Assembly (NCBI GenBank): GCA_001642005.1
Contig: LWCA01000554.1
Span: 1-23,661, forward strand
Origin: Intoshia linei
Taxonomy: Eukaryota > Orthonectida > Rhopaluridae
DNA length: 23,661 nucleotides
Reading direction: 5' to 3'
Part shown: piece by piece, positions 1-18,362 of the stretch
Layout of the letters: each line of letters starts with the position of its first letter
Numbering within the stretch: position 1 is the stretch's first letter
Made by a program: the position numbers and the translations under genes
Notes under the pieces: model-generated
The model's database searches: none
Told to the model about the DNA's origin: nothing
What the model saw: only the letters and a program-made list of their open reading frames with translations

Positions 1-300
1 ATAAACATTATCATAAATTTCAATTTAAAAAAATTGTATCTTCAGGGACAAAACTATAAATTACCCTTCTTTTTTTAATGATAACAGCCCTAGAATTTAA
101 AAAAATTTACAAGTGGTACAGTTGTATCCTGTTAACACACACAAAAAAAATAAGTGAAGACTTCACCGTCAAAAAAGCATTTTAGTATTCATGTATTTTT
201 TTTCGAATTATTTTATTAACAAAAACAAAAAATGTGAAATAATTAACGGTCCGAAAATTAAAAATATGATTATTTTGATAGAGCTTATTCCAGTTGATAT
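1..300. repeat. Dispersed AT-rich repeat, copy A (cut by window start)
   Basis: This stretch shares phrases in the same order with the copies near 407-900 and 11285-11765. The phrases are an 'aaattaccctttttttt' block, 'gtcctagaattt', 'ttacag...acagtt', 'gttaacacac' and a 'cttcaccgtcaaaaaagcatttt' block, then a run ending in 'ttattaa'. The part around 275-300 ('gagcttattccagttgat') also recurs near 20725. No open frame of note is present. The family is interspersed and modular, but I cannot assign it to a class: no TIR, LTR or poly(A) tail is evident. Confidence 0.55.
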
Positions 301-406
301 AAATATAAAAGTTCAACCTGAGAAATCTACGCATTCACGATGAAAAATAATTTTTAATATATTATCAACTAATATTTTTTAATTATTTCAATTAACATAC
401 AGTAAA

Positions 407-900
407 ATGAAAATTTCAATTTCAGAAATTGAGTCTTTTAAGGTTAAAAACCCCAATTTACCTTTGTTTTTAAAATCAAATCCGTCATGGAATTATAAAA
501 ATTTTAAATTCATCAATATTATGATAATTTTCAATTTTAAAATCTTATATATTCACGGCCAAAACCACAAATTACCCGTTTTTGTAAAAATTAAGAAAGT
601 CTTATAATTTTATACAGCATAAATTTTGGAAAGGTTTTTAACATTTTATTCATAAACATTATCATACATGATAACCTCAAAAAAGGTAATTTTCACGGTT
701 AAAAACCCAGATTATCTTTTTTTAAAAATTATAACAACCCTAAATTTAAAAAAAATTACAGATGATACAGTTATATCCAGGTAACACAGATAAACAATTT
801 CAATTTGATTAAGTGACGCCTTCGTAAAAAATGTGACGTCAAAAAAGCCCTAAAAAATTCATTTTTTTTCCCTCGAAACTATTTTATTAAGCCATTGACA
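407..900. repeat. Dispersed AT-rich repeat, copy B
   Basis: This is a second, internally repeated copy of the same family. The phrase 'aaattgagtcttttaaggttaaaaaccc' begins it near 425 and a related 'cacggttaaaaaccca' recurs near 695. The 'ttacagatgatacagttatatcc' and 'gtgacgtcaaaaaagcc' blocks follow. A 66-codon ATG frame at 407-607 is embedded here, but its content is the repeat itself, so I do not treat it as a gene. The rest, up to about 1045, is AT-rich sequence with no visible gene. Confidence 0.5.
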
Positions 901-1050
901 CATTTGACCTACATTTTCAAAGTGCGTAAATGTACAAGAGCAAAAATTAATATGGTTACAGACAATAAAACGACATAATTATCATTAAATCGTATTTATG
1001 TTTTTATTAACTTATGAATTTAATAAATTATAATGGTATATTTGTATATA

Positions 1051-1222
1051 CAGTGATATCTCGTTCTCGTCATGTTCGATTACTTAAATTTTAGTTTATT
1101 TCAAAACAATTTTAAGCCAAAAATATTTTTTGTAATCATAGATATGTAATTTTGACTTTACATTTAACTCGAAATAAACTAAAATTGAAGTAATCAAACA
1201 TGACGAGAATGAGATATCACTA
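1051..1222. mobile_element. 172-bp pogo/Tigger-type MITE
   Basis: Long terminal inverted repeats of about 50 bp are visible. The left end reads CAGTGATATCTCGTTCTCGT and the reverse complement of the right end reads TAGTGATATCTCATTCTCGT. The match continues through ATTACTT and TTTTAGTTTATTTC. The element is flanked by TA at 1049-1050 and 1223-1224, which fits the TA duplication and CAGT start of Tc1/mariner-pogo elements. It has no coding capacity, so it is non-autonomous. The TIRs are about 90% identical, suggesting a fairly recent insertion. Confidence 0.8.
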
Positions 1223-1244
1223 TACAATGTACAGTTGTTGTACA

Positions 1245-1310
1245 GCAGCTGTTCTCAAATGGGGGGTACTGGTACCATAAATTATTTTGGGGTACCAGTT
1301 GGTCTCATCT
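1245..1310 (+). repeat. hAT-like terminal fragment with hairpin
   Basis: The sequence CAGCTGTTCTCAAATGGGGG resembles hAT ends of the 'CAGNGGTTCTCAAA' kind. It is followed by a perfect 9-bp inverted repeat, ACTGGTACC (1268-1276) and GGTACCAGT (1291-1299), of the kind often seen just inside such ends. No partner end or 8-bp target duplication was found. Related subterminal wording occurs near 5011 and 10985. From 1310 to 1550 I see only AT-rich sequence with no gene. Confidence 0.4.
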
Positions 1311-1551
1311 TATACTCACACTTTATGATTCATAAATTATAAATATTTTTAAAATATCGTAATACATTTATGTATTTATTTTTGATGATCAAATTTTGCT
1401 TAAGCTTAAAATAAATTAATTAATAAAAAAAAAGGAATAAATTTTAGCCTTCGGTCAGTATCGGTAATGTATTTGATAGATTCAAAAATTCAAATGAAAT
1501 AAAGATGATCAAACCAAAGTAAATCATTAAATTGAAAAAATTACATTATAA

Positions 1552-3273
1552 ATGTTTAGATACATCCAAGTCGAAGAAGAAAAACCAATTAAACACGAAT
1601 CAAGACCCTACAAACCAATTGGAATCCCATTACAAGCAATTTCGAATGCAAATCTATTTATAAAAAGTTTTCAAAACAAGGTTTCATCTAGCGAAATGCC
1701 TGAAATAATACATGAAACTGAAAATATAAATACAAAAATGACTAATAACGAAGAAAATGAAGTAAGAGAAGAAGTAAGCACTGACCTAGAAATATTGGAG
1801 CCAGTTATTAAATCACCAAACACGATAGAACCGGTACAACAAAAACTAACCAAAAAATCTAGTAAAATTTCATTTAATTTGCCCGAACGTTTATCAATGG
1901 TTATAGAAAAGGCGACAAAACCAAACGTTCGAGAATTAGAAATGAAAGAATTAAAACGCGATTTACAAAGTGACGTCCCTCTAGTAAAAAAGAAGAAAAA
2001 AAGTAAAAAAAAAATGCGACATCAAACCGCTGTCGTCACATCCACTCCAAAAAGCCAAGAAAAAATTGCTATAATGAGCCATCGACTCAGTTTAACGGAA
2101 GCCAATGACTTGGGAGTAGATGTTTTGGACAACGTTAACGAAAATGACGACACTTTATTAGACAAGAAATCTAAATATAAATTATTCAAAAGCAAAAAAA
2201 AAAGTAAACACCAATATCAAAGCTTGGACAGTGAACTAGTTCTAGATGAAAATAAATTGAAAAAGAAAAAATCTTTTTCAAAGTTTTTATCCAAAATTTT
2301 CAAGAGTCAGAAACGTAAAAAGGAAAAAACTTTGGAACGCAAAAGTGTAACCGAAAACGAACAAGATTCGCATGATGTCACAATTGTCGAAACAAATGAT
2401 GAAGATAACGTAATTACTGAATCTAATAGAATTGATACCAGTGCTAAAGAACTTATTAAAAGTTCAATAATTTCGAATAATCGAATCTCAGTGTCGAGAT
2501 CGGAGGTATCTGAAGACGTAACGGTAGATAATTCAAATTTTAACAAGACCAATGCATTAATTCAAAAATCAAGATTTGAAGCGAATAAAGTGATAAAAAA
2601 CTCTAATTCAAATACACCAATGAACAATGAAATATTCAAAGTTGACGCGTCTAATGAAATGATTCAAGGTGTCGCCTTGAGTAATTTAGCCATGCAAATT
2701 GATTCAACGTCGTCAAATGTAAATTCTTGTGATTACGTTGAATTGAATAATTACCATGAAGCCAATACAAAAAATGTTGAAAAATTTATCAGATCATCAA
2801 TGTCCCTGAAATCTTCTATTGAAAATAATATTAGAAAAAATTCAATGAAATCAGATTCAAGCCAAGAAAATTTAGATTTAAAAATTAGTACAGATGTTGA
2901 GGAAAAAGTCAAAACTGGTGACGATACTTTTAATGATATTGAAATGCAATTTAAAAATGTTTTGTCGGATTTTCAAAAAGACATTGTCAGTGATATACCA
3001 ATTGCTTCGGTTGAAAGTGGTTCTAGTGAAATGAATATTGATTATGATATCGAGTTGACACCATTACCGAAATTTGATGAAAATGACACAATTGAAAGTG
3101 TAGACTTGGATTTACCCTTTTTTAGCAAATCGGAAACATCAAAACATGACTCTACTGTCGATTTATTACTTCCAAATTTTTCTAGATCAAATTCACAAGA
3201 ATCCATCCCATTACCATCATGTGCCAATTCAGATATAAGTAATTCTTCTATAGATATTCCTTATATTTTATAA
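1552..3273 (+). CDS. Uncharacterised Lys/Ser-rich protein, 573-codon open frame
   Basis: An uninterrupted frame of this length in such AT-rich DNA is very unlikely by chance, so I take it as coding. I do not recognise the family. The protein looks largely disordered, with Lys-rich clusters at about residues 145-157, 205-220 and 235-259 and an acidic Ser-rich C-terminal half. The 235-259 stretch mixes Lys with Ser and Phe (KKKKSFSKFLSKIFKSQK), recalling MARCKS-type basic effector or nuclear-localisation segments; that is inference from composition. No membrane segment or signal peptide is evident. The start is uncertain. A TAA lies directly before the ATG, so the ATG may be genuine; equally, 'aatgtttag' at 1551-1559 looks like a 3' splice site, which would make this the last exon of a longer gene. 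It converges on the LIN37-like exon, with stops about 80 bp apart. Confidence 0.7.
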   Translation: MFRYIQVEEEKPIKHESRPYKPIGIPLQAISNANLFIKSFQNKVSSSEMPEIIHETENINTKMTNNEENEVREEVSTDLEILEPVIKSPNTIEPVQQKLTKKSSKISFNLPERLSMVIEKATKPNVRELEMKELKRDLQSDVPLVKKKKKSKKKMRHQTAVVTSTPKSQEKIAIMSHRLSLTEANDLGVDVLDNVNENDDTLLDKKSKYKLFKSKKKSKHQYQSLDSELVLDENKLKKKKSFSKFLSKIFKSQKRKKEKTLERKSVTENEQDSHDVTIVETNDEDNVITESNRIDTSAKELIKSSIISNNRISVSRSEVSEDVTVDNSNFNKTNALIQKSRFEANKVIKNSNSNTPMNNEIFKVDASNEMIQGVALSNLAMQIDSTSSNVNSCDYVELNNYHEANTKNVEKFIRSSMSLKSSIENNIRKNSMKSDSSQENLDLKISTDVEEKVKTGDDTFNDIEMQFKNVLSDFQKDIVSDIPIASVESGSSEMNIDYDIELTPLPKFDENDTIESVDLDLPFFSKSETSKHDSTVDLLLPNFSRSNSQESIPLPSCANSDISNSSIDIPYIL

Positions 3274-3308
3274 TTAGCTTGTAACATTGTTCAGTAAAAT
3301 TTTATCAC

Positions 3309-3344
3309 TTTATTTAAATCTACATTTTATATTTACAATTTATT
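3309..3344 (-). promoter_or_regulatory. Two AATAAA polyadenylation signals of the LIN37-like gene
   Basis: On the minus strand AATAAA occurs at 3344-3339 and 3314-3309, shortly after the TGA of the LIN37-like exon. The opposite gene has no AATAAA close behind its own stop, so its transcript probably runs into or through this exon. Confidence 0.55.
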
Positions 3345-3354
3345 TTCAACTTTG

Positions 3355-3491
3355 TCATCTTCTCTTGATCAAATTTAAATTTGGTGGATGACCAATAACC
3401 CAAAGACGAATTAATTCGTATAGTGAAGTGTTTTTGTCAGTAGATGATAAATCTACATGCCGATCGAATATTTTTGCCATGCATACGTTTT
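3355..3491 (-). CDS. LIN37/mip40-like MuvB (DREAM) subunit, terminal coding exon only
   Basis: The exon follows a 'tattttag' 3' splice site and starts in phase: two bases complete a codon, then 44 codons and TGA. The translation contains KIFDRHVDL...NTSLYELIRLW, matching the conserved LIN37 core (human KLFDRSVDL...NTPLYPICRAW). LIN37 is a subunit of the MuvB core of the DREAM complex, which represses cell-cycle and developmental genes; the Drosophila counterpart is mip40. The exon ends ten residues after the core, whereas human LIN37 continues for over 100 more residues. Two AATAAA signals lie 11 and 41 nt past the stop, supporting a true 3' end. Upstream exons should lie at higher coordinates, between here and the ATPase gene, but I could not recognise them among the transposons. 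Confidence 0.72.
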
Positions 3492-3520
3492 CTAAAATAA
3501 TATATAAGAGTGGTTATTAA

Positions 3521-4308
3521 TAGTGAATGTGATTTCCCGGGAATTTTCCCAAAAAATTAAAAAATTTTTTTTATTCATATATAATATAGAAGCATTAAAA
3601 ATTTTAGAGACCTTAATTAATTTTAAAAACAAAATTAAATATAATTAATGAAATAACATGAATTTAGATTGAAATTTACAAATTTAATTAGAAAAGAATT
3701 TATTTATTTTAGATTGTTGAAAAAATGTTTTAAAACACATAATATTGATAGATTTGTCTTTTAAACGCGTTCTACGTTTTGTAACGAAATTAGTAGCAGT
3801 AGAGAAATTTCTTTCATTTTGTGTTGACGTAAGTTGAACGGTCATAAGGGTTCCTTTAATTTTAACAATCTTGATGATAGCGTTCCAGTTCGTAACAACT
3901 CATAATATTTTTCAAAATAATATTGGAAAAAGAGGATAATTCCCTTAAGCGTTAGTAATTTGTGGTTGAAATAAGAGATTTTTAAAAAAACTATTGAAAA
4001 AAGCATATTTTTCCATTAAGGGCTGGAAAATTAGATTTTTTATTTGCGGTTTGATGAAGTAGATTTTTTTCATAAGATTTCGTAAAATCGGATTTTTGAA
4101 TAGAATATCGGTGTAAGACAATTTTTCCATGAGGGCTTGAAATGGTATTTTTGATTAAATTATATTAGTGGTGGGATTTTTGAAATGGTAAATTTTAAAT
4201 ATTATAATATAATCATATTTTCATAGTAGTAACAAACATAAATTAAATATAGGTACGTCTCAATTTTTTTCGAGAAATCCTGGGAATTTTGTCCCGGCAC
4301 AATCACTA
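3521..4308 (-). mobile_element. hAT element, about 788 bp, internally deleted
   Basis: The left end reads TAGTGAATGTGATTTCCCGG. The reverse complement of the right end reads TAGTGATTGTGCCGGGACAA, and both continue to AATT(TT)CCC. Flanking 8-mers are GTTATTAA (3513-3520) and GTCATTAG (4309-4316), with 6 of 8 matching, which fits a decayed hAT target duplication. Inside, a minus-strand frame carries the C-terminal hAT dimerisation motif (see the next entry), and the transposase 5' part is gone. The element's left end starts only 27 bp upstream of the LIN37-like splice acceptor, so it lies within that gene's last intron. Confidence 0.75.
3684..3907 (-). pseudogene. hAT transposase C-terminal (dimerisation) remnant
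   Basis: On the minus strand the frame reads ...LTSTQNERNFSTATNFVTKRRTRL..., ending NKFFSN and TAA. This matches the hAT C-terminal signature 'TS..SERvFS.ag.vvtkrR.rL'. It lacks the DDE catalytic core and the BED zinc finger, and the frame is closed upstream by a TGA, so it is a dead fragment. Its orientation agrees with the surrounding TIR element. The rest of the element shows no conserved coding. Confidence 0.72.
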
Positions 4309-4310
4309 GT

Positions 4311-4857
4311 CATTAGGGTGTGAATTTTTTCACTTTTTTGCGAAAATGCAAAAGTGTCACCCCATACGTGGAAGATTGGGTTGAATGATACACAATTATC
4401 AAAAAATTATATATAAAGGAGTAAAAAAAACCTTGGGGCAAAGCACTTCAAAATATAAATGATAAGCAAAATTTAATTTATTTTGTATAGTAAATTTCAT
4501 AGTAATAATTATTTCCATAACAATTCATTTTCAATTTATATTGATTTATATTTATTCAGTTTTCTCATTGGAATCGGTTTTTTTATCAATTCGGAGTTAA
4601 TGATTCGCTAGACGATACTTTTGCGCATCTTTATAGCTATTTGTATATAAGATTTTATATTTAAAATAATATTTTTAAGTAAATTGTCATATATTAATTA
4701 CTGTGAGCGATATATTGTTTAAAACTTTAGAGGCGATACCCCAGGTTTTTTTTTTATCAGTTGAGAAGTAAGATTGGGTGCAAATTGAATATTTTCAAAA
4801 TTTTCATATAGTAGAAGGGTGCAATTTTGATATAAAAATTCGTTCGCACCCCTAATG
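4311..4857. repeat. Probable MITE with CATTAGGG(G)TG ends
   Basis: The left end CATTAGGGTGTGAATTTTTT and the reverse complement of the right end, CATTAGGGGTGCGAACGAAT, look like imperfect terminal inverted repeats. Internal phrases 'aagattgggttg' (4372) and 'aagattgggtgc' (4770) also recur. I could not define a convincing target duplication, and the left end abuts or overlaps the duplication of the neighbouring hAT element. There is no coding capacity. The class is unknown; a Harbinger-like or hAT MITE is possible. Confidence 0.4.
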
Positions 4858-5629
4858 TACAATGTACAAAATGTAAATAAAAGTAATAATATTATTACAA
4901 ATCATAAATATATCAACATGCCTCTTTTTAATTATAATTATTAATTTTATAATATAAAAAAATATCCAATATGATCACTGATCCACTAATTACTAAACAT
5001 TTTAACTGCCTAGGGGTACGCCTCATGGAAATGTTGCGAATCTTAAAATGAACACTAATATATATAAATTTTAGATACATCTATAATATAGATATAATTA
5101 TAATATAGATTCTATATACATTATGTATTGATAAAATTTAAAAAAATTGATTACAATAAATTGTAGTTACACAGAATAAATGTAGTAAAAGATAGTGTTA
5201 ATTATATAAACAACTTAGTTTAAATTTGTACTGAATTTAGATTATACAATTAATTAAAAATTGAATTGTAGTACTTTTTATTAACGGTGTAACCCAGAGG
5301 TTTCCAAATGCCGGCCGTGAAATAATTTTAGCGGTCTTTGAAAAATATTTTTAAAAATAATTTAATTAATTATAAATTAATTATAGTAATTATTAAATTT
5401 ATATTATCGTATTTTTATAATTTCGTTTTCGTGTGACGTGATACTTGTTATAGAATATTACCAAGTAAAGAAATCATGGGAATCCTGATATAAGCTGTAT
5501 ATTATACATATTATGTACTTACAAAAAATAAGATTGAGATAATTATTAGTCCAAAAAATTAAAATTTACAAAATCACAGATTAATGAAAAAATTACTATG
5601 AGTATCATGATATGAATATTACGTCAATT
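4858..5629. other. AT-rich non-coding stretch with hAT-end fragments
   Basis: No gene is visible. Short fragments such as 'ctaggggtacgcctcatggaa' (5011-5031) and 'cagaggtttccaaatgccgg' (5296-5315) have the wording of hAT ends or subterminal regions, but no pairs or target duplications were found. It most likely belongs to an intron or the 5' side of the LIN37-like gene. Confidence 0.4.
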
Positions 5630-5690
5630 TGATTTTTAGAAATTGAGTCCTTCAAGGTTAAAAACCCTAATTATCATATAAATAGATTAA
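5630..5690. repeat. Dispersed AT-rich repeat, copy C (fragment)
   Basis: The phrase 'agaaattgagtccttcaaggt' followed by 'taaaaaccctaattatc' matches copy B near 424-460 almost exactly. The match ends about 5680. Only this one module of the family is present here. Confidence 0.5.
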
Positions 5691-6372
5691 CTGTAATGTA
5701 CTACGTACAAACAGCACCTAGCTCTGCCGAGGGCACATTTTTATTTACCAAAAAAACAAATTCACGTTGAAAATCTAACTTAAAAATCCTACTATTTACT
5801 ATTATCAATCCTTTAAAGGAGTGGTTCCCAAACTTGTTTCAGGTGGAACCGTCATATCACATTACTTTTTACTTTAAAGTGAATTATTCCACATTAATTT
5901 TGTTTTGTTAACATTATCGTAAAGATTTTAATTTTACATTTTAAAAACAATTGTTATCTCATTTTTAATTTATTAGACAGAATGTGTGTATAATATTAAA
6001 AATAAAGTAAAAACAGTCCAATACTAAAAATTGTCATAAAGGTGTGAGTTTTGGAAATTGAAATTTATATTATTATATGTAAAAATTGTCATAAATAGCA
6101 TAACGATACTGAAACATTATAATTTTATATAATAGTTATTTATTGAGCAGTAATCTATGAAAAAATGTAGTGAAAATTCAATTACTGTTGGAACTTATAA
6201 AAATTCTAATGTGTTGGCAAATATAAATATTATTTCCAAATGGGAACTGTTATTAAAATAGATTTTATAAAGTAGTAGATGTAGTTTTTACTACTTTTCA
6301 AAATGAATGTGAAATAATATCAGCTTTTGAGAACTTAAAACTATCAGCTAATTGTTAACTATTAGTCTAATA
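5691..6372. other. Non-coding stretch with an unpaired hAT-like end
   Basis: No open frame or exon is recognised. A locally GC-richer patch at 5720-5742 (cacctagctctgccgaggg) and a hAT-like end at 5821-5840 (gagtggttcccaaacttg) stand out from the AT-rich background. A possible partner 'ccaaatgggaactg' lies at 6237-6250, but the flanks do not form a duplication. Confidence 0.35.
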
Positions 6373-6699
6373 CAGGGGTGTATTTGGGCTCGGGCCATTT
6401 GCGGCAAACATTGCAAAAAATTGTAATAAATATAAAAATAATAATAAAAAAGTTGTATTATTTTTAGTAATTCGTTGTTGTAGTTTTAATTTATATTTTA
6501 ACCGAAATGTTTTTATAATAAGAATCAAAAATTGTGTAGCAATGAAAAAAATTTCGAAGGAATGAATTATATAGATTTTCACCAATTTTTCTTTATTGGA
6601 AATGTATAGACGTTCAATGCACATTTCTGTAAATCAAATTTTTGAAAAAATATATGTATTGGACAGTTTCGCGGATCACAATTTGAACCACCCCGATAT
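6373..6699. mobile_element. Possible hAT-derived fragment(s)
   Basis: The left edge reads CAGGGGTGTATTTGGGCTCG. The reverse complement near the right edge reads TCGGGGTGGTTCAAATTGTG followed by 'atccgcg', the wording of hAT ends of the 'CAGGGGTGGTCAAACTGTGG' type. The two ends differ beyond the first eight bases and the flanks give no 8-bp duplication, so they may come from two insertions. An 85-codon minus-strand frame inside is AT-rich and not convincing as protein. Confidence 0.35.
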
Positions 6700-7609
6700 A
6701 CAACATGTATATCATGTTCCTTAGTGAATCATCCTCAACCTTTTTGATGGATCGTCATATTCTTAATAGTTCCGTGAACATTAAAGTTATCATTTATTTA
6801 AATAAAATTGAATGTCTATGTGTTGTAAGTAAATTATAATTAAGGCCTAGTTTAATTAATAATTAGGGCCTAGAATGTAAAATGTCCAATTTCTAATGTA
6901 GCATTTTGACAGTCGTTTATCACAAATTTCATTCTTTAAATTAAGGCCCTCATGGTCAACAACCTAAATATCGTTTTTGAAATGAAAATATTCTTAAAAA
7001 TATAAAAAATTAATTCCGGGACAATGTTAAAATAACGATAAATTTGCAAGAATTTTTAGTTTATAATTACAATAAATACATGTATTTTATATAAGATATC
7101 AATGAAATTTTTTTTTATATAAAATAAAATTTCATCCAGGACGCTATTATAGGTTAGTGGGAACAGGGGTGAGAAACCAATATATATATATATAGTAACT
7201 ATTTATTATTATGTAAATAATATATTTTTACTAATGTATCAATGTACAAATGTATTTAAAAAAAAATAAAATTTTACATAAACTATTTATATTTCTGATT
7301 TGTTTATATTGATATATTTCACAAATCACGAATAGAAATATAAATAAAATTGATTATTATTCTCTAAAATGGATTCATTATTTCATATTTGTCACAAAAT
7401 TTATTGAATAATTCAACATATTGTTTACTAAATGTTATATATCTGACATGATAAACACTGTATGATTTATATTTATAAAGTTAAATGCTCATAAGGTTGA
7501 ACTATATCATTCATTTTTCTAGAAATAAATACGTAGAACAAGCAATTTATTTCATGATAAAATTGATAAAAAAAGTTAAAACACAAATTATAATTTTTTA
7601 ATTATAATA
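6700..7609. other. AT-rich non-coding stretch with repeat fragment and (TA)n
   Basis: No gene is visible. Around 6940-6990 'aattaaggccctcatggtcaa' resembles the dispersed family (copy D). A short TA microsatellite occupies 7180-7194, just after a hAT-like 'cagggg tgagaaacc' near 7164. Confidence 0.4.
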
Positions 7610-8512
7610 CAGTCTATGTCCTTATTAACTGAATTCCCTTTTAACGGAATTTTGAATTATTTATTTTTTCTTAACGAATTTGTATGAACCAAAAATACCG
7701 TTAATAAACATTTTATCTCTAAAGCTCCACAATCTATTTTTAATGACTATCATAAATACAAACTAATTTTTTTAATAATTACAAGTCAATTTATTACATT
7801 TTCTATTAAATTTTTATAGATATTAAATTAGATGGCGTTAATTAGAAATAATTACTATCATTGCGGAAATATCATTTTTGCTTTATTTTATTACTGTAAA
7901 TAATTTAAAATTTATAAAATTTTCATGTATTATTCAAAAACTCATAATCACAAGAAATATGACCATTTAATGGGTTTTATTTAAAAAAATTAAATTACGT
8001 TAAAAAAACAAGAGTGTTACCAGGGATTGGAATTAATTGATTGCAACAAATTTAATTGCAATTAATTTGTAAAAATTATTGAAAAATAATTAATTAATTG
8101 TTTGTTCAAAAATTATTTTCCAATTAATTGTTTTATGAAAAAAAAAAATTCAATTAATTGAAGATTGATAACAATATCATAATCATTTTTAAAAAACTGT
8201 GATGTGGTTATAATGAATACTAGGATACTGTTTGTTCGAAGTAGATAAAAGTCAAGCTAGTAGATTAAATACATCATTTTTCTGTTCATTAATTAATTTT
8301 TTCATCTCACCATTCATAAATTATTTCAAAATTATCTTTTCATTTTTCAATTAATTGAAAAGTTAATATTTAGCAGACAATTAATTGGTTTATACAAAAT
8401 AATTGATTGCAATCAATTATTTCCAATCCCTGGGTGTTACTGTGGGGGAAATTCCAAATTGAATTATCCACATACGGAATTGAAAATTCCGTTAATATGG
8501 ACTTAGACAATT
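7610..8512. mobile_element. Decayed pogo-like element carrying a nested hAT MITE
   Basis: The left end, after TA, reads CAGTCTATGTCCTTATTAAC, with TTTTAACGGAATTTTGAA behind it. The reverse complement of the right end reads GTCTAAGTCCATATTAACGG followed by AATTTTCAATTCCG. A TA-flanked CAGT start suggests the Tc1/mariner-pogo superfamily. A related truncated copy occurs at 21318-21480, sharing the AACGGAATTT, 'aaattacaag' and 'tagatggc' blocks. No transposase frame is recognisable. The right terminus is blurred by a few bases. Confidence 0.55.
8021..8432. mobile_element. 412-bp hAT-type MITE, nested
   Basis: The left end is CAGGGATTGGAATTAATTGA and the reverse complement of the right end is CAGGGATTGGAAATAATTGA. 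The TIRs are clear. The flanks AGTGTTAC (8013-8020) and GGTGTTAC (8433-8440) form an 8-bp target duplication with one mismatch, diagnostic of hAT. The interior is filled with CAATTAATTG-like words and is non-coding. It sits inside the pogo-like element, so it is the younger insertion. Confidence 0.85.
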
Positions 8513-8710
8513 AGTACATAGTAATTATTAATAAATTATATAAAAAATTTTCAGTTATGTACTACGTATAGAGAGTAGGCAATTTTGGCGAATACGTAAT
8601 TTGTAAATGTATCAAATGGTTTAATTGTAAAACTAATTGTAAATATGAATTAAAATAGAAATTGTTAATGTTTTATATAAAGATTTGTAATAAATAATTA
8701 AATAATATTT

Positions 8711-18144
<9,434 letters not shown>

Positions 18145-18287
18145 TTAAATAAAAGGACAAGAGAACGCAAAAAGAAGTATATATAAAGTGAATAAAGTAT
18201 TTGAAGGTTATAAAAAATAAATATTTGTATAAACAGTATATTCTCTATGTAAGTATTATGAAACGCACCAACATCTGTCAATATAGT

Positions 18288-18293
18288 TTTATT
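18288..18293 (-). promoter_or_regulatory. Polyadenylation signal of the Psf2 gene
   Basis: AATAAA on the minus strand lies 69 nt after the Psf2 stop codon and about 145 bp before the inferred ATPase start. It implies separate transcript ends rather than one continuous message. Confidence 0.5.
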
Positions 18294-18362
18294 AGCAATT
18301 AAAAAATAAATTAAGTTTCCAATATTAATTTGTATTGTATAATTATCCAAGGATAACAGAAA

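Noticed and set aside
407-607. 66-codon frame as a small gene
   Set aside because: Its sequence is part of the dispersed repeat family, and other copies are not open.
5400-5480. Upstream LIN37 exon encoding a basic TRKRNYK run
   Set aside because: Stops lie close by in the same frame and no splice sites fit.
6367-6624. 85-codon minus-strand frame
   Set aside because: It is composed of Ile/Phe/Leu/Lys from AT-rich DNA inside a probable hAT fragment, with no family resemblance.
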